64,000 nt of DNA from Pseudomonas chlororaphis (lineage in GTDB: Bacteria; Pseudomonadota; Gammaproteobacteria; Pseudomonadales; Pseudomonadaceae). The notes under the pieces are model-generated. The model made no database searches. It saw only the letters and a program-made list of their open reading frames with translations, and was not told the DNA's origin. Of this stretch, positions 9,312 through 18,714 are shown in pieces; the first letter of the stretch is position 1, and every line of letters starts with the position of its first letter. The DNA lies in assembly GCF_003731765.1 (NCBI RefSeq), contig NZ_MOAL01000008.1:310001-374000 (forward strand), written 5' to 3'. A program made the translations under genes and the position numbers.

Positions 9312-10051
9312 TGTTCGCCTTCCTCGATCAGGGTTCCTTCAGCGCCACCGTGCACGATATTCAGCAGGGCGCCGGGCTTGTTCATGTTAAAGACGCGCAG
9401 CGGCATCTTGTGGTCGCGGCACAGGCAGATGGCCGTCAGATCCATGACCCCCAACTTGCGATCCAGTACTTCATCGTAGGTCAGATGATCGAACTTCTCG
9501 GCATGCGGGTCTTTGAATGGGTCTGCGGTGTAGACACCATCGACCTTGGTGGCCTTGAGTACGACGTCGGCATCGATCTCGATTGCGCGCAAGCAGGCCG
9601 CAGAGTCAGTGGTGAAGAACGGGTTGCCGGTACCGGCCGCGAAAATCACGACTTCTTTGGAGTTCAGGTGACGCATGGCTTTGCGACGATCGTAGTGATC
9701 GGTCACACCCACCATGGAAATAGCCGACATCACGATGGCTGAGATATTCGCACGTTCCAGCGCATCACGCATCGCCAGGGCGTTCATCACAGTGGCCAAC
9801 ATGCCCATGTGGTCGCCTGTGACCCGATCCATACCGGCTGCGCTCAAGGCAGCACCGCGGAACAGGTTGCCGCCGCCAATCACCAGGCCGACTTGAACGC
9901 CGATGCCCACCAACTGGCCGACTTCCAGCGCCATGCGATCCAGTACCTTGGGATCGATCCCGAACTCTTCCGAGCCCATCAGGGCCTCGCCGCTAAGCTT
10001 GAGTAGAATGCGTTTATAGCGAGCTTGATAACCACTGCCCTGCTGAGCCAT
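9308..10051 (-). CDS. pyrH: PyrH, UMP kinase
   Basis: Hexameric amino-acid-kinase-fold enzyme that phosphorylates UMP to UDP, allosterically controlled by GTP and UTP. The phosphate-binding LKLSGEALMG is near residue 17, and VIGGGNLFRG is near residue 58. The 247 residues fit. The start has AGGAGAG eight bases upstream. A terminator lies between tsf and this gene, so it may also have its own promoter in the 205-base gap. Confidence 0.96.
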   Translation of the reverse strand: MAQQGSGYQARYKRILLKLSGEALMGSEEFGIDPKVLDRMALEVGQLVGIGVQVGLVIGGGNLFRGAALSAAGMDRVTGDHMGMLATVMNALAMRDALERANISAIVMSAISMVGVTDHYDRRKAMRHLNSKEVVIFAAGTGNPFFTTDSAACLRAIEIDADVVLKATKVDGVYTADPFKDPHAEKFDHLTYDEVLDRKLGVMDLTAICLCRDHKMPLRVFNMNKPGALLNIVHGGAEGTLIEEGEQ

Positions 10052-10196
10052 TGCGAATCTCTCCTGCGGCGTATTTAAAAAATCTTTGCGGGCTGTTTAC
10101 AGCCTGCGTTCACTCTAGCTTGACGCTGTCACAGCGCCATCAGAACACGACTTTGTAAACCGGTTCCGACGGAAAAAAATTAAATCCCTGCCCATT

Positions 10197-10232
10197 TGAA
10201 AAGAGGCTGCGCGCGTGAGCGGGCAGCCTCTT
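10197..10232 (-). terminator. Rho-independent terminator after tsf
   Basis: A ten-base inverted repeat (AAGAGGCTGC with GCAGCCTCTT) is followed on the minus strand by a TTTT run. It lies about 25 bases past the tsf stop and separates rpsB-tsf from pyrH-frr. Confidence 0.85.
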
Positions 10233-10256
10233 CTGGGCGACAGTTGAAAAACCGTC

Positions 10257-11120
10257 TTATTGCTTGCTGGCAGCCAGCTGAGCCGCAACTTCTTCAGCGA
10301 AGTTGTCGACTGGCTTCTCGATGCCTTCGCCCACTTGGAAGCGAGTGAAGGAAACGATTTCAGCGCCGCCTTGCTTAGCCAGAGTACCTACAGTCACTTC
10401 TGGGTTTTTAACGAAGGCTTGTTCAACCAGGCTGGCTTCAGCCAGGAACTTGCTGATACGGCCGGCGATCATCTTCTCGACGATTTCAGCAGGCTTGCCC
10501 TTCATTTTGTCTTCGTTGAGGCTCAGGAACACGGCTTTTTCGCGCTCGATGGCTTCAGCGGAAACTTGCGAAGGCAGCAGGAACTCAGGGTTGCTGGCCG
10601 CTACGTGCATGGCGATGTCTTTAGCCAGTTCAGCGTTGCCGCCTTTCAGGGCTACCACAACACCGATCTTGTTGCCGTGCAGGTACGAACCCAGAACGTC
10701 AGCTTCGATACGCGCCAGGCGACGGATGTTGACGTTCTCGCCAACTTTGGCAACCAGGGCTTCACGAGCCGATTCCTGAGCGGCGATCAGCGGAGCTGCG
10801 TCGGTCAGTTTGTCGGCGAACGCTTTTTCAACGCTGGCAGCAACGAAGTTTTTGAAGTCGTCTTGCAGGGCCAGGAAGTCGGTCTGCGAGTTAACTTCGA
10901 TGATGACAGCAGCTTTGCCGTCTTCTTTGATAGCGATAGCGCCTTCAGCAGCAACGTTGCCTGCTTTCTTGGCAGCCTTGATGGCGCCGGAAGCACGCAT
11001 ATCATCAATGGCTTTCTCGATGTCGCCGCCAGCCTTGGTCAAGGCCTTTTTGCAATCCATCATGCCTTCGCCGGTACGCTCGCGCAGTTCTTTAACCAAC
11101 GCTGCAGTAATCTCTGCCAT
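10257..11120 (-). CDS. tsf: Tsf, elongation factor Ts
   Basis: Nucleotide exchange factor for EF-Tu. The start chosen gives MAEITAALVKELRERTGEGM, the conserved UBA-like N-terminus; the longer reading adds eleven residues that do not fit. The two signatures ERTGEGMMDCKKAL and VEVNSQTDFLA-type (here INSQTDFLALQDDF-like, residues about 75-90) contact EF-Tu. The product is 287 residues. It is the second gene of the rpsB-tsf unit. Confidence 0.97.
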   Translation of the reverse strand: MAEITAALVKELRERTGEGMMDCKKALTKAGGDIEKAIDDMRASGAIKAAKKAGNVAAEGAIAIKEDGKAAVIIEVNSQTDFLALQDDFKNFVAASVEKAFADKLTDAAPLIAAQESAREALVAKVGENVNIRRLARIEADVLGSYLHGNKIGVVVALKGGNAELAKDIAMHVAASNPEFLLPSQVSAEAIEREKAVFLSLNEDKMKGKPAEIVEKMIAGRISKFLAEASLVEQAFVKNPEVTVGTLAKQGGAEIVSFTRFQVGEGIEKPVDNFAEEVAAQLAASKQ

Positions 11121-11266
11121 TTTCAAATTCCTCTTGGATAGGTTTTCAACCATTCCACCCGATCGAACGGGCGTTCAATTCTTGGGCTCTGCCCCGAAAA
11201 CACTTAATAGACGCCCCGCGTTACAAAACAGCAGGGTCGCCACCTTCAAATGATTTCCGAGTTGGC

Positions 11267-11291
11267 AAAAAGGGGGCCAAGCCCCCTTTTT
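11267..11291 (-). terminator. Intercistronic terminator/attenuator between rpsB and tsf
   Basis: A perfect hairpin of AAAAAGGGGGC, CAA and GCCCCCTTTTT reads as a strong rho-independent terminator on both strands. Because it sits 29 bases after the rpsB stop and tsf follows, it probably lowers tsf transcription relative to rpsB rather than ending the unit. That role is inferred. Confidence 0.88.
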
Positions 11292-11319
11292 GCTTACTGA
11301 GTCAACGCCAAGGCGTCAA

Positions 11320-12057
11320 TTACTCAGCTGCAGCTACCGGAGCTTCTTCAACGAACTGCTCGGTACCGCCAGCAACGTGGTTGCGACCACGGATTACAGC
11401 GTCAGCCATCGAACCCATGTACAGCTGGATAGCGCGGATTGCGTCATCGTTGCCTGGGATGATGTAGTCAACGCCTTCTGGGCTGCTGTTGGTATCGACT
11501 ACGCCGATAACCGGGATGCCCAGCTTGTTGGCTTCGGTGATCGCGATGCGCTCGTGATCAACGTCGATAACGAACAGTGCGTCTGGCAGACCGCCCATGT
11601 CCTTGATACCACCCAGGCTACGATCCAGCTTTTCCAGGTCGCGAGTGCGCATCAGCGCCTCTTTCTTGGTCAGCTTGGCGAAAGTGCCGTCTTCGGCTTG
11701 CACTTCAAGGTCACGCAGACGCTTGATGGAAGCACGGATGGTTTTGAAGTTGGTCAGCATGCCGCCCAACCAGCGGTGATCGACGTACGGCGAACCGCAA
11801 CGTGCTGCTTCTTCAGCAACGATCTTGCCAGCGGAACGCTTGGTGCCGACGAACAGAATCTTGTTTTTGCCCTGGGCCAGACGCTCTACGAAAGTCAGAG
11901 CTTCGTTGAACATTGGCAGGGTTTTTTCAAGGTTGATGATGTGGATCTTGTTACGCGCGCCGAAAATGTATTTACCCATTTTCGGGTTCCAGTAACGGGT
12001 TTGGTGACCGAAGTGCACACCGGCCTTCAGCATATCGCGCATGTTGACTTGGGACAT
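11320..12057 (-). CDS. rpsB: 30S ribosomal protein S2
   Basis: Ribosomal protein at the head-body junction of the 30S subunit, needed for S1 binding. MSQVNMRDMLKAGVHFGHQT is the S2 N-terminal signature, and PVIGVVDTNSSPEGVDYIIPGNDDA is the second signature (given here only as an identifier, residues about 160-184). The 245 residues are normal. It is transcribed divergently from map, with tsf downstream. Confidence 0.98.
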   Translation of the reverse strand: MSQVNMRDMLKAGVHFGHQTRYWNPKMGKYIFGARNKIHIINLEKTLPMFNEALTFVERLAQGKNKILFVGTKRSAGKIVAEEAARCGSPYVDHRWLGGMLTNFKTIRASIKRLRDLEVQAEDGTFAKLTKKEALMRTRDLEKLDRSLGGIKDMGGLPDALFVIDVDHERIAITEANKLGIPVIGVVDTNSSPEGVDYIIPGNDDAIRAIQLYMGSMADAVIRGRNHVAGGTEQFVEEAPVAAAE

Positions 12058-12204
12058 GATAGTTCCTTAATAAGTCGGGTTTGGCCTCCACGTATCCCAA
12101 TGACCAACCAGCAGCATGAAAGCTTCCGGCACCCAGGTCATCGTGTCGACACGTGTGTGGATTTAAGCTTTTCGGGGCATCCCCGGAAAGCGGCGCATTT
12201 TATA
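12058..12204 (-). promoter_or_regulatory. rpsB promoter and 5' leader
   Basis: On the minus strand a TATAAA -10 element lies at 12199-12204, giving a leader of about 130 bases before rpsB. The leader holds a GGGGATGCCCC-type hairpin (12174-12184) and a GTGTCGACAC palindrome (12143-12152). In enterobacteria the rpsB leader (t44 RNA) is an S2 autoregulation site in the same map-rpsB gap. That this leader does the same is inference. Confidence 0.5.
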
Positions 12205-12343
12205 CCACAGCAAGGGCGAAAACGGAACTGCGATTCAGTGTTACCCCGCGGCGATGCTCTCCAACCCCTTGGAATCGCAGCAAAATGCTCCATTGAATAG
12301 AGGAGAAGCACGCTCACAGCCTCAGATTTGCCGCGTGCCTCTG

Positions 12344-12350
12344 TTAGAAT
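12344..12350 (+). promoter_or_regulatory. Possible extended -10 of the map promoter
   Basis: TGTTAGAAT resembles an extended -10 hexamer about 115 bases before map. No good -35 is seen 17 bases upstream, so this is weak. The rest of the 12205-12464 gap shows no gene. Confidence 0.3.
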
Positions 12351-12464
12351 CGCCCCTTTGCGGCTTGTGCAACCCCAGCGAACCGCTGCCGGCGCCACCG
12401 GCAACACCCGTGTTCTCAAGCCATTTCCGTGTTTATCGCGCCATTGCGCGTCAAGAGAGCCTGT

Positions 12465-13247
12465 ATGACCGTCACCCTCAAAACCCCCGAGGACATCGCC
12501 AAAATGCGTGTCGCCGGCAAACTGGCCGCCGAAGTCCTGGAAATGATTGCCGAGCATGTCAAACCCGGCGTCACCACCGAGGAGCTGGACCGCCTCTGCC
12601 ACGACTACATCGTCAATGTGCAACAGGCCATTCCCGCGCCGCTGAACTACAAAGGCTTCCCCAAGTCGATCTGCACCTCGATCAACCACGTGGTCTGCCA
12701 CGGCATCCCCAACGAGAAACCGTTGAAGGATGGCGACACCCTGAACATCGACGTGACCGTGATCAAAGACGGCTACCACGGCGACACCAGCCGCATGTTC
12801 CACGTCGGCAGCGTGCCGGTCTGGGCCGAGCGCCTGTCGCAGATCACCCAGGAATGCATGTACAAGGCCATCGAGCTGGTCAAGCCCGGCTGCCGCCTGG
12901 GGGACATCGGTGAAGTGATCCAGAAGCACGCCGAGAAAAACGGCTTCTCCGTGGTGCGCGAGTTCTGCGGCCACGGCATCGGCAAGGTGTTCCACGAAGA
13001 GCCGCAGATCCTTCACTACGGTCGCGCAGGCACCGGCATGGAACTCAAGGCCGGCATGACCTTCACCATCGAGCCGATGATCAACCAGGGCAAGGCCGAC
13101 ACCAAAGTGCTGGGCGACGGCTGGACCGCCATCACCAAGGACCGCAAGCTCTCCGCCCAGTGGGAACACACCCTCTTGGTGACCGAAACCGGTTACGAGA
13201 TCTTCACCCTGCGCAGCGATGACACCATCCCCCGCGTATCGGCCTGA
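12465..13247 (+). CDS. map: Map, type I methionine aminopeptidase
   Basis: Removes the initiator methionine from nascent proteins. The two-metal site residues are all visible: LNIDVTVIKDGYHGDTSRMF (two Asp), GHGIGKVFHEEP (His), FTIEPM (Glu) and QWEHTLLVTE (Glu). The start used gives MTVTLKTPEDIAKMRVAG and 260 residues, the usual form; the open frame continues twelve codons upstream without support. It is divergent from rpsB and followed 48 bases later by glnD. Confidence 0.97.
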   Translation: MTVTLKTPEDIAKMRVAGKLAAEVLEMIAEHVKPGVTTEELDRLCHDYIVNVQQAIPAPLNYKGFPKSICTSINHVVCHGIPNEKPLKDGDTLNIDVTVIKDGYHGDTSRMFHVGSVPVWAERLSQITQECMYKAIELVKPGCRLGDIGEVIQKHAEKNGFSVVREFCGHGIGKVFHEEPQILHYGRAGTGMELKAGMTFTIEPMINQGKADTKVLGDGWTAITKDRKLSAQWEHTLLVTETGYEIFTLRSDDTIPRVSA

Positions 13248-13295
13248 TCCGCGGCGCCATGCCCTGACCTATTAGATAGAAAGGAAAGCCAATCG

Positions 13296-15992
13296 ATGCC
13301 GCAGGTGGATCCCGAGTTGTTCGACCGCGGCCAGTTCCAGGCTGAACTGGCCCTGAAGGCAAGCCCCATCGCCGCCTTCAAGAAAGCCATCCGTCAGGCA
13401 CATGAAGTGCTCGACGCGCGCTTTCGCAGCGGACGGGACATCCGCCGGCTGATCGAGGACCGGGCCTGGTTCGTCGACAACATCCTGCAAAAGGCCTGGG
13501 ACCAGTTCAACTGGAGCGAGGACGCCGACATCGCCCTGGTGGCCGTCGGCGGCTATGGGCGCGGCGAGTTGCACCCCTACTCCGACATCGACCTGCTGAT
13601 CCTGCTGGACAGCGCCGACCATGAAATTTTCCGCGACTCCATCGAGCGCTTCCTCACCCTGCTCTGGGACATCGGCCTGGAAGTGGGGCAAAGCGTTCGT
13701 TCGGTGGACGAGTGCGCCCAAGAGGCCCGGGCCGACCTGACGGTGATCACCAACCTGATGGAAAGCCGCACCATTGCCGGCCCCGAGCACTTGCGCCAGC
13801 GCATGCTCGAGGTCACCAGCACCGCTCATATGTGGCCCAGCAAGGACTTCTTCCTGGCCAAGCGCGCCGAGCAGAAGGCCCGCCACCACAAGTACAACGA
13901 CACCGAATACAACCTGGAACCTAACGTCAAAGGCTCCCCTGGCGGGCTGCGAGACATCCAGACCATTCTCTGGGTTGCCCGGCGCCAGTACGGCACCCTC
14001 AACCTGCGAGCCCTGGCCGGCGAAGGCTTTCTGGTGGAGAGCGAAAACGCCCTGCTGGCCTCGTCCCAGGAATTCATCTGGAAAGTCCGCTACGCCCTGC
14101 ACATGCTCGCCGGCCGCGCCGAAGACCGCCTGCTGTTCGACCATCAGCGCTCCATCGCCAAGCTCCTGGGCTTTGAAGGCGATGACGCCAAGCAGGCCAT
14201 CGAAAGCTTTATGCAGCAGTACTACCGGGTGGTAATGAGCATCGCTCAGCTCAGCGACCTGATCATCCAGCACTTCGAAGAAGTGATCCTGGCCCCGGAA
14301 GACGAAGCGCCACCCCAGCCGATCAACTCGCGCTTCCAACTGCACGACGGCTACATCGAGGCGATCAACGACAACGTGTTCCGCCGCACGCCGTTCGCCA
14401 TGCTGGAGATTTTCGTGCTGATGGCCCAGCACCCGGAAATCAAGGGCGTGCGCGCCGACACCATCCGCCTGCTACGCGAACATCGGCACCTGATCGACGA
14501 CGATTTCCGCAACGATATCCGCAACACCAGCCTGTTTATCGAGCTGTTCAAATGCGAGATCGGCATCCACCGCAACCTGCGTCGCATGAACCGTTACGGC
14601 ATCCTCGGGCGCTACCTGCCGGAATTCGGCTTTATCGTCGGCCAGATGCAGCACGACCTGTTCCACATCTACACCGTGGATGCCCACACCCTGAACCTGA
14701 TCAAACACCTGCGCAAACTGCAGTACACCCAGGTTTCGGATAAATTCCCGCTGGCCAGCAAGCTCATGGGCAAACTGCCCAAGCCCGAGCTGATCTACCT
14801 CGCCGGCCTCTACCACGACATCGGCAAGGGTCGCCACGGCGACCACTCGGAAATCGGCGCGGTGGATGCCGAAGCCTTCTGCACGCGGCACCAATTGCCC
14901 CTGTGGGACAGCCGCCTGATTGTCTGGCTGGTGCAGCACCACTTGGTGATGTCCACCACCGCCCAGCGCAAGGACCTGTCCGACCCGCAGGTGATCCACG
15001 ATTTCGCCCAGGTCGTGGTGGACCAGACGCGCCTCGACTACCTCTATGTGCTGACGGTGGCCGACATCAACGCCACCAACCCCTCGCTGTGGAACTCCTG
15101 GCGCGCCAGCCTGCTGCGCCAGCTCTACACCGAGACCAAGCGTGCCCTGCGTCGCGGCCTGGAAAACCCTGTGGACCGCGAAGAGCAGATCCGCCAGACC
15201 CAGAGCGCGGCCCTGGACATCCTGGTGCGCAGCGGCACCGACCCGGACGACGTCGAGCAACTCTGGGCGCAGTTGGGGGATGACTACTTCCTGCGTCACA
15301 CCGCCGGCGACGTGGCCTGGCACAGCGATGCCATCCTCCAGCAGCCCGCCGATGGTGGCCCGCTGGTGCTGATCAAGGAAATCACTCAGCGCGAGTTTGA
15401 AGGCGGCACGCAGATCTTTATCTACGCCCCGGACCAGCACGACTTCTTCGCCGTGACCGTGGCAGCCATGGATCAGCTCAACCTGAACATTCACGACGCG
15501 CGAATTATCACTTCCAGCAGCCAGTTCACCCTCGACACCTACATCGTGCTCGACAACGACGGCGGCTCGATCGGCAACAATCCGCAGCGGATCAAACAGA
15601 TCCGCGACGGCTTGACCGAGGCTGTGCGCAACCCGGACGACTATCCGACCATCATCCAGCGCCGCGTCCCGCGCCAGCTCAAGCACTTTGCCTTCGCCCC
15701 GCAAGTGACCATCCACAACGACGCCCAGCGCCCGGTCACGGTGCTGGAACTCAGTGCACCGGATCGTCCCGGGCTGCTGGCGCGGATCGGCAAGATCTTC
15801 CTGGAGTTCGACCTGTCACTGCAGAACGCCAAGATCGCCACCCTGGGCGAGCGCGTGGAAGACGTGTTCTTCATCACCGACGCGCACAACCAGCCGCTGT
15901 CCGACCCGGAACTGTGCCGCCGCCTGCAGGACGCCATCGTCGAACAGCTGAGCGTGAGCCACGAACCTGAAATGACGCGCCTGAGCATCTGA
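13296..15992 (+). CDS. glnD: GlnD, bifunctional PII uridylyltransferase/uridylyl-removing enzyme
   Basis: Senses glutamine and uridylylates or deuridylylates PII, setting nitrogen assimilation. Domain order matches the family. The nucleotidyltransferase motif GGYGRGELHPYSDIDLLIL is near residue 80-100. A helical domain comes next, then the HD hydrolase motif LYHDIGKGRHGDH near 505. Two ACT domains near the C-terminus sense glutamine, the last starting at VLELSAPDRPGLLARIG. The length of 898 is normal. The map-glnD-dapC order is the standard Pseudomonas one. Confidence 0.97.
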   Translation: MPQVDPELFDRGQFQAELALKASPIAAFKKAIRQAHEVLDARFRSGRDIRRLIEDRAWFVDNILQKAWDQFNWSEDADIALVAVGGYGRGELHPYSDIDLLILLDSADHEIFRDSIERFLTLLWDIGLEVGQSVRSVDECAQEARADLTVITNLMESRTIAGPEHLRQRMLEVTSTAHMWPSKDFFLAKRAEQKARHHKYNDTEYNLEPNVKGSPGGLRDIQTILWVARRQYGTLNLRALAGEGFLVESENALLASSQEFIWKVRYALHMLAGRAEDRLLFDHQRSIAKLLGFEGDDAKQAIESFMQQYYRVVMSIAQLSDLIIQHFEEVILAPEDEAPPQPINSRFQLHDGYIEAINDNVFRRTPFAMLEIFVLMAQHPEIKGVRADTIRLLREHRHLIDDDFRNDIRNTSLFIELFKCEIGIHRNLRRMNRYGILGRYLPEFGFIVGQMQHDLFHIYTVDAHTLNLIKHLRKLQYTQVSDKFPLASKLMGKLPKPELIYLAGLYHDIGKGRHGDHSEIGAVDAEAFCTRHQLPLWDSRLIVWLVQHHLVMSTTAQRKDLSDPQVIHDFAQVVVDQTRLDYLYVLTVADINATNPSLWNSWRASLLRQLYTETKRALRRGLENPVDREEQIRQTQSAALDILVRSGTDPDDVEQLWAQLGDDYFLRHTAGDVAWHSDAILQQPADGGPLVLIKEITQREFEGGTQIFIYAPDQHDFFAVTVAAMDQLNLNIHDARIITSSSQFTLDTYIVLDNDGGSIGNNPQRIKQIRDGLTEAVRNPDDYPTIIQRRVPRQLKHFAFAPQVTIHNDAQRPVTVLELSAPDRPGLLARIGKIFLEFDLSLQNAKIATLGERVEDVFFITDAHNQPLSDPELCRRLQDAIVEQLSVSHEPEMTRLSI

Positions 15993-16031
15993 CGCGCCAC
16001 GAACCAACGCATTGAGTGAGACACCGCACCG

Positions 16032-17231
16032 ATGAACAACGCTCTGAACCAGTTGCAGCCTTACCCGTTCGAAAAACTTCGCGCCCTGCTCGGCAGCGTC
16101 ACGCCCAACCCGGACAAGCGCCCGATCGCCCTGTCCATCGGCGAACCCAAGCACCGCTCGCCGAGCTTTGTCGCCGAAGCCCTGGCCAATAACCTCGACC
16201 AGATGGCCGTGTACCCGACCACCCTGGGTATCCCGGCCCTGCGTGAAGCCATCGCTGGCTGGTGCGAACGACGTTTCGGCGTGCCGGCCGGCTGGATCGA
16301 CCCGACGCGCAACGTGCTGCCGGTCAACGGCACCCGCGAGGCGCTGTTCGCCTTCACCCAGACCGTGGTTAACCGTGGCGACGACGCCTTGGTGGTCAGC
16401 CCCAACCCGTTCTATCAAATCTACGAAGGCGCAGCCTTTCTCGCCGGGGCCAAACCGCATTACCTGCCGTGCCTCGACGAAAACGGCTTCAACCCGGACT
16501 TCGACGCCGTGCCGGCCGAAATCTGGCAGCGCTGCCAGATCCTGTTCCTGTGCTCACCTGGCAACCCCACCGGCGCACTGATTCCCGTCGACGTGCTGAA
16601 AAAACTCATCGCCCTGGCCGATGAGCACGACTTCGTGATCGCCGCCGACGAGTGCTACAGCGAACTCTACTTCGACGAGCAAACCCCGCCCCCGGGCCTG
16701 CTCAGCGCCTGCGTCGAGCTGGGCCGCCGGGACTTCAAACGCTGCGTGGTGTTCCACAGCCTGTCCAAACGCTCCAATCTGCCGGGCCTGCGCTCCGGTT
16801 TCGTGGCCGGCGATGCCGAGATCCTCAAGGGTTTCCTGCTGTACCGCACCTATCACGGCTGCGCCATGCCGGTACAAACCCAACTGGCCAGCATCGCCGC
16901 CTGGAACGATGAAGTGCACGTGCGCGCGAACCGCGCCCTGTACCGCGAGAAGTTCGATGCGGTGCTGGCGATCCTCTCACCCGTGATGGACGTACAACGC
17001 CCGGACGGCAGCTTCTACCTGTGGCCGAACGTGGCCGGTGATGACGCCGCGTTCTGCCGCGACCTGTTCGAACAGGAACACGTGACCGTGGTTCCGGGCT
17101 CCTACCTGTCGCGGGATGTGGACGGCACCAACCCGGGCGCCGGCCGCGTGCGCATGGCACTGGTAGCGCCGCTGGCGGAATGCGTCGAGGCGGCCGAGCG
17201 GATTCGCGCGTTTATTCAACGCCGCAACTAA
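16032..17231 (+). CDS. dapC: DapC, succinyldiaminopimelate aminotransferase
   Basis: PLP fold-type I aminotransferase that converts N-succinyl-2-amino-6-ketopimelate to N-succinyl-diaminopimelate in lysine and peptidoglycan synthesis. The Schiff-base lysine is in FHSLSKRSNLPGLRSGF near residue 240. CSPGNPTGALIP, the Asp of ADECYSELYF and the substrate-binding Arg in GRVRMALVAPL are present. The 399 residues match. It lies directly downstream of glnD as in P. aeruginosa. dapD and dapE are elsewhere in this window. Confidence 0.93.
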   Translation: MNNALNQLQPYPFEKLRALLGSVTPNPDKRPIALSIGEPKHRSPSFVAEALANNLDQMAVYPTTLGIPALREAIAGWCERRFGVPAGWIDPTRNVLPVNGTREALFAFTQTVVNRGDDALVVSPNPFYQIYEGAAFLAGAKPHYLPCLDENGFNPDFDAVPAEIWQRCQILFLCSPGNPTGALIPVDVLKKLIALADEHDFVIAADECYSELYFDEQTPPPGLLSACVELGRRDFKRCVVFHSLSKRSNLPGLRSGFVAGDAEILKGFLLYRTYHGCAMPVQTQLASIAAWNDEVHVRANRALYREKFDAVLAILSPVMDVQRPDGSFYLWPNVAGDDAAFCRDLFEQEHVTVVPGSYLSRDVDGTNPGAGRVRMALVAPLAECVEAAERIRAFIQRRN

Positions 17232-17736
17232 TCTCAAACAGGCCCTAATATCACAGGGCTTACCCAAGGGAGACTCGCAATCATCACCGCCCGTCAGGAC
17301 GCCATCCCCCGGTAAGCCCTCCCCCCAAAAACTCTTGGTGTTCTTACCGGCTATTGCGCACTCCAGCCTGCCGCCCGTGACTCCTGAATTGACGCCCACC
17401 CTATCCAGCCGCTGGATGCAGGCCTGCGACATCCCCATCGACAGGCCTCCTCTAGCTATAACGCATTGAACACAAGCATCGCGATGCTGATTGATATCAG
17501 CATTTTTCTGGATTTCCGTTTCCGATACCAATCAGTAGTCCATCCCTGAGGAGTGCATTACCCCCCTCGTTTTTTAATCCCTCACTCTCGAGAAAATTGG
17601 ACCATTTCGATACAGTCCGCCTCAGCCAAATGCTTGCCAGCATTCTTTTTAGCAACTGCCTGTATAGAATGCGTTGCATTTAATACGAAAAACATCGCGT
17701 CAAGACCGTAGACGTTGCCCATCAAGGAGAGAAGCA
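17232..17736 (+). other. Gene-free spacer at the left edge of an AT-rich islet
   Basis: No convincing gene is seen here. The +1 frame stays open, without any ATG or GTG start, from the dapC stop to about 17467, giving a proline-rich translation that I could not recognise. Past 17480 the base composition turns visibly AT-rich and stays so to the edge of the antiporter gene. Just before the next gene are a TATAGAAT -10-like element (about 17664) and a good AAGGAGAG ribosome site (17724-17731). Confidence 0.5.
17484..17510 (+). terminator. Probable terminator of the dapC transcript
   Basis: ATGCTGAT and ATCAGCAT pair around a TGAT loop and are followed by TTTTTCTG. It lies about 250 bases past the dapC stop, near the point where composition changes, so it may be the original end of the map-glnD-dapC transcript or belong to the islet. 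Confidence 0.65.
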
Positions 17737-18714
17737 GTGATAACAATTATTCCCCTATGGAAGATGCTCATAGATAAAGAGGGTAAGGCCCGTGGCTTAG
17801 CCATTCTTGCGACGCTTCCTATTTTTATTGCGACTGGCGCCCTAGCATTTATCAATGGCTTGCAAACCGGCCGGATCGGGTCTGCCTTAGTAGGACTGAT
17901 GGGCGTAATTTTCTTTGGCTTGGCCGCCGTCATTCTTTTCATTCCAACAAATAAATATATTCCGAGACAATCATTTATCGGTTATCGATCAACGCAAGCC
18001 AAAGCACAAAAGTCTATAAAATATGCTGCTCTGACACTCCCCTTGCTCGCCATTGGCCTTTCACTGCTTATGCCTTCTATTTACATCTCAATAATCGCCA
18101 TAACCACTACCGCCCTAATTATCTTTTACCAAATTTCAAAATCCATAAAACGTCATGAAGACATAGATTTTTCGACAAACCTCTATCTTGTTTCTTCACT
18201 GGGAATCGACCCCGGAGAAAAAGCGCTAGCAAGCTACCAGAACTTCAGTACAGATAACATACGAAAAGGCAGTAATGCTTTTGTTGCCACTGCGAACAAA
18301 TTGGTCATTGCCTCCTTCAATGGAAAGTTCTGGGAAAAACTTTCCCGCGACCTGAATCAAATTACTCAGATAGGCATAATCGCCGACAAAACTGAGACAC
18401 ATCATATCAAGCTAATTTTCGATGACGGCACTGACGAAGTACTGCGCATTCAACTTGACAACAAATCAACTTCAAATCCGAAGTTGATTATAAAACGACT
18501 TCTTGAAGTAATCGATAATAAACTGCTTGGTGAAAACACCGCAAAAACAGCCTCAATCAGTCGCCAAGCAATTACAGCCGAAGATACAGCACCGCCCAAA
18601 ACATCCAACCCTAAAACATTAGAAGTAGCTCGAAGCATAGAAATCGCGCAAACCATATTGAACGACATAAAAAACGCCAAAGAAATCATGCCAGGTAGAA
18701 AGCTGGAGTTATAG
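17737..18714 (+). CDS. Unrecognised membrane protein with a possible C-terminal PH-like domain
   Basis: I do not recognise this gene. The GTG start is chosen because AAGGAGAG lies six bases upstream; an in-frame ATG 21 codons earlier gives an Arg-rich, unlikely N-terminus. The 325-residue product has four hydrophobic helices (about 20-40, 47-70, 95-113, 115-133). Next comes a soluble segment (about 150-250, including NAFVATANKLVIASF and ITQIGIIADKTETHHIKLIF) whose alternating strands recall bacterial PH-like domains; that is a guess. The last 60 residues are polar. Codon use is rich in AAA, ATA and AAT, unlike both flanks, which suggests horizontal acquisition. Confidence 0.75.
   Translation: MITIIPLWKMLIDKEGKARGLAILATLPIFIATGALAFINGLQTGRIGSALVGLMGVIFFGLAAVILFIPTNKYIPRQSFIGYRSTQAKAQKSIKYAALTLPLLAIGLSLLMPSIYISIIAITTTALIIFYQISKSIKRHEDIDFSTNLYLVSSLGIDPGEKALASYQNFSTDNIRKGSNAFVATANKLVIASFNGKFWEKLSRDLNQITQIGIIADKTETHHIKLIFDDGTDEVLRIQLDNKSTSNPKLIIKRLLEVIDNKLLGENTAKTASISRQAITAEDTAPPKTSNPKTLEVARSIEIAQTILNDIKNAKEIMPGRKLEL

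Noticed and set aside
12138..13169. Minus-strand open frame of 343 codons across the map gene and its promoter
   Set aside because: It overlaps map completely, shows no family motif, and covers the divergent rpsB-map regulatory region.
17230..17467. Proline-rich open frame directly after dapC (+1 frame)
   Set aside because: It has no start codon or ribosome site and I could not recognise the translation. It is mentioned only as part of the spacer.
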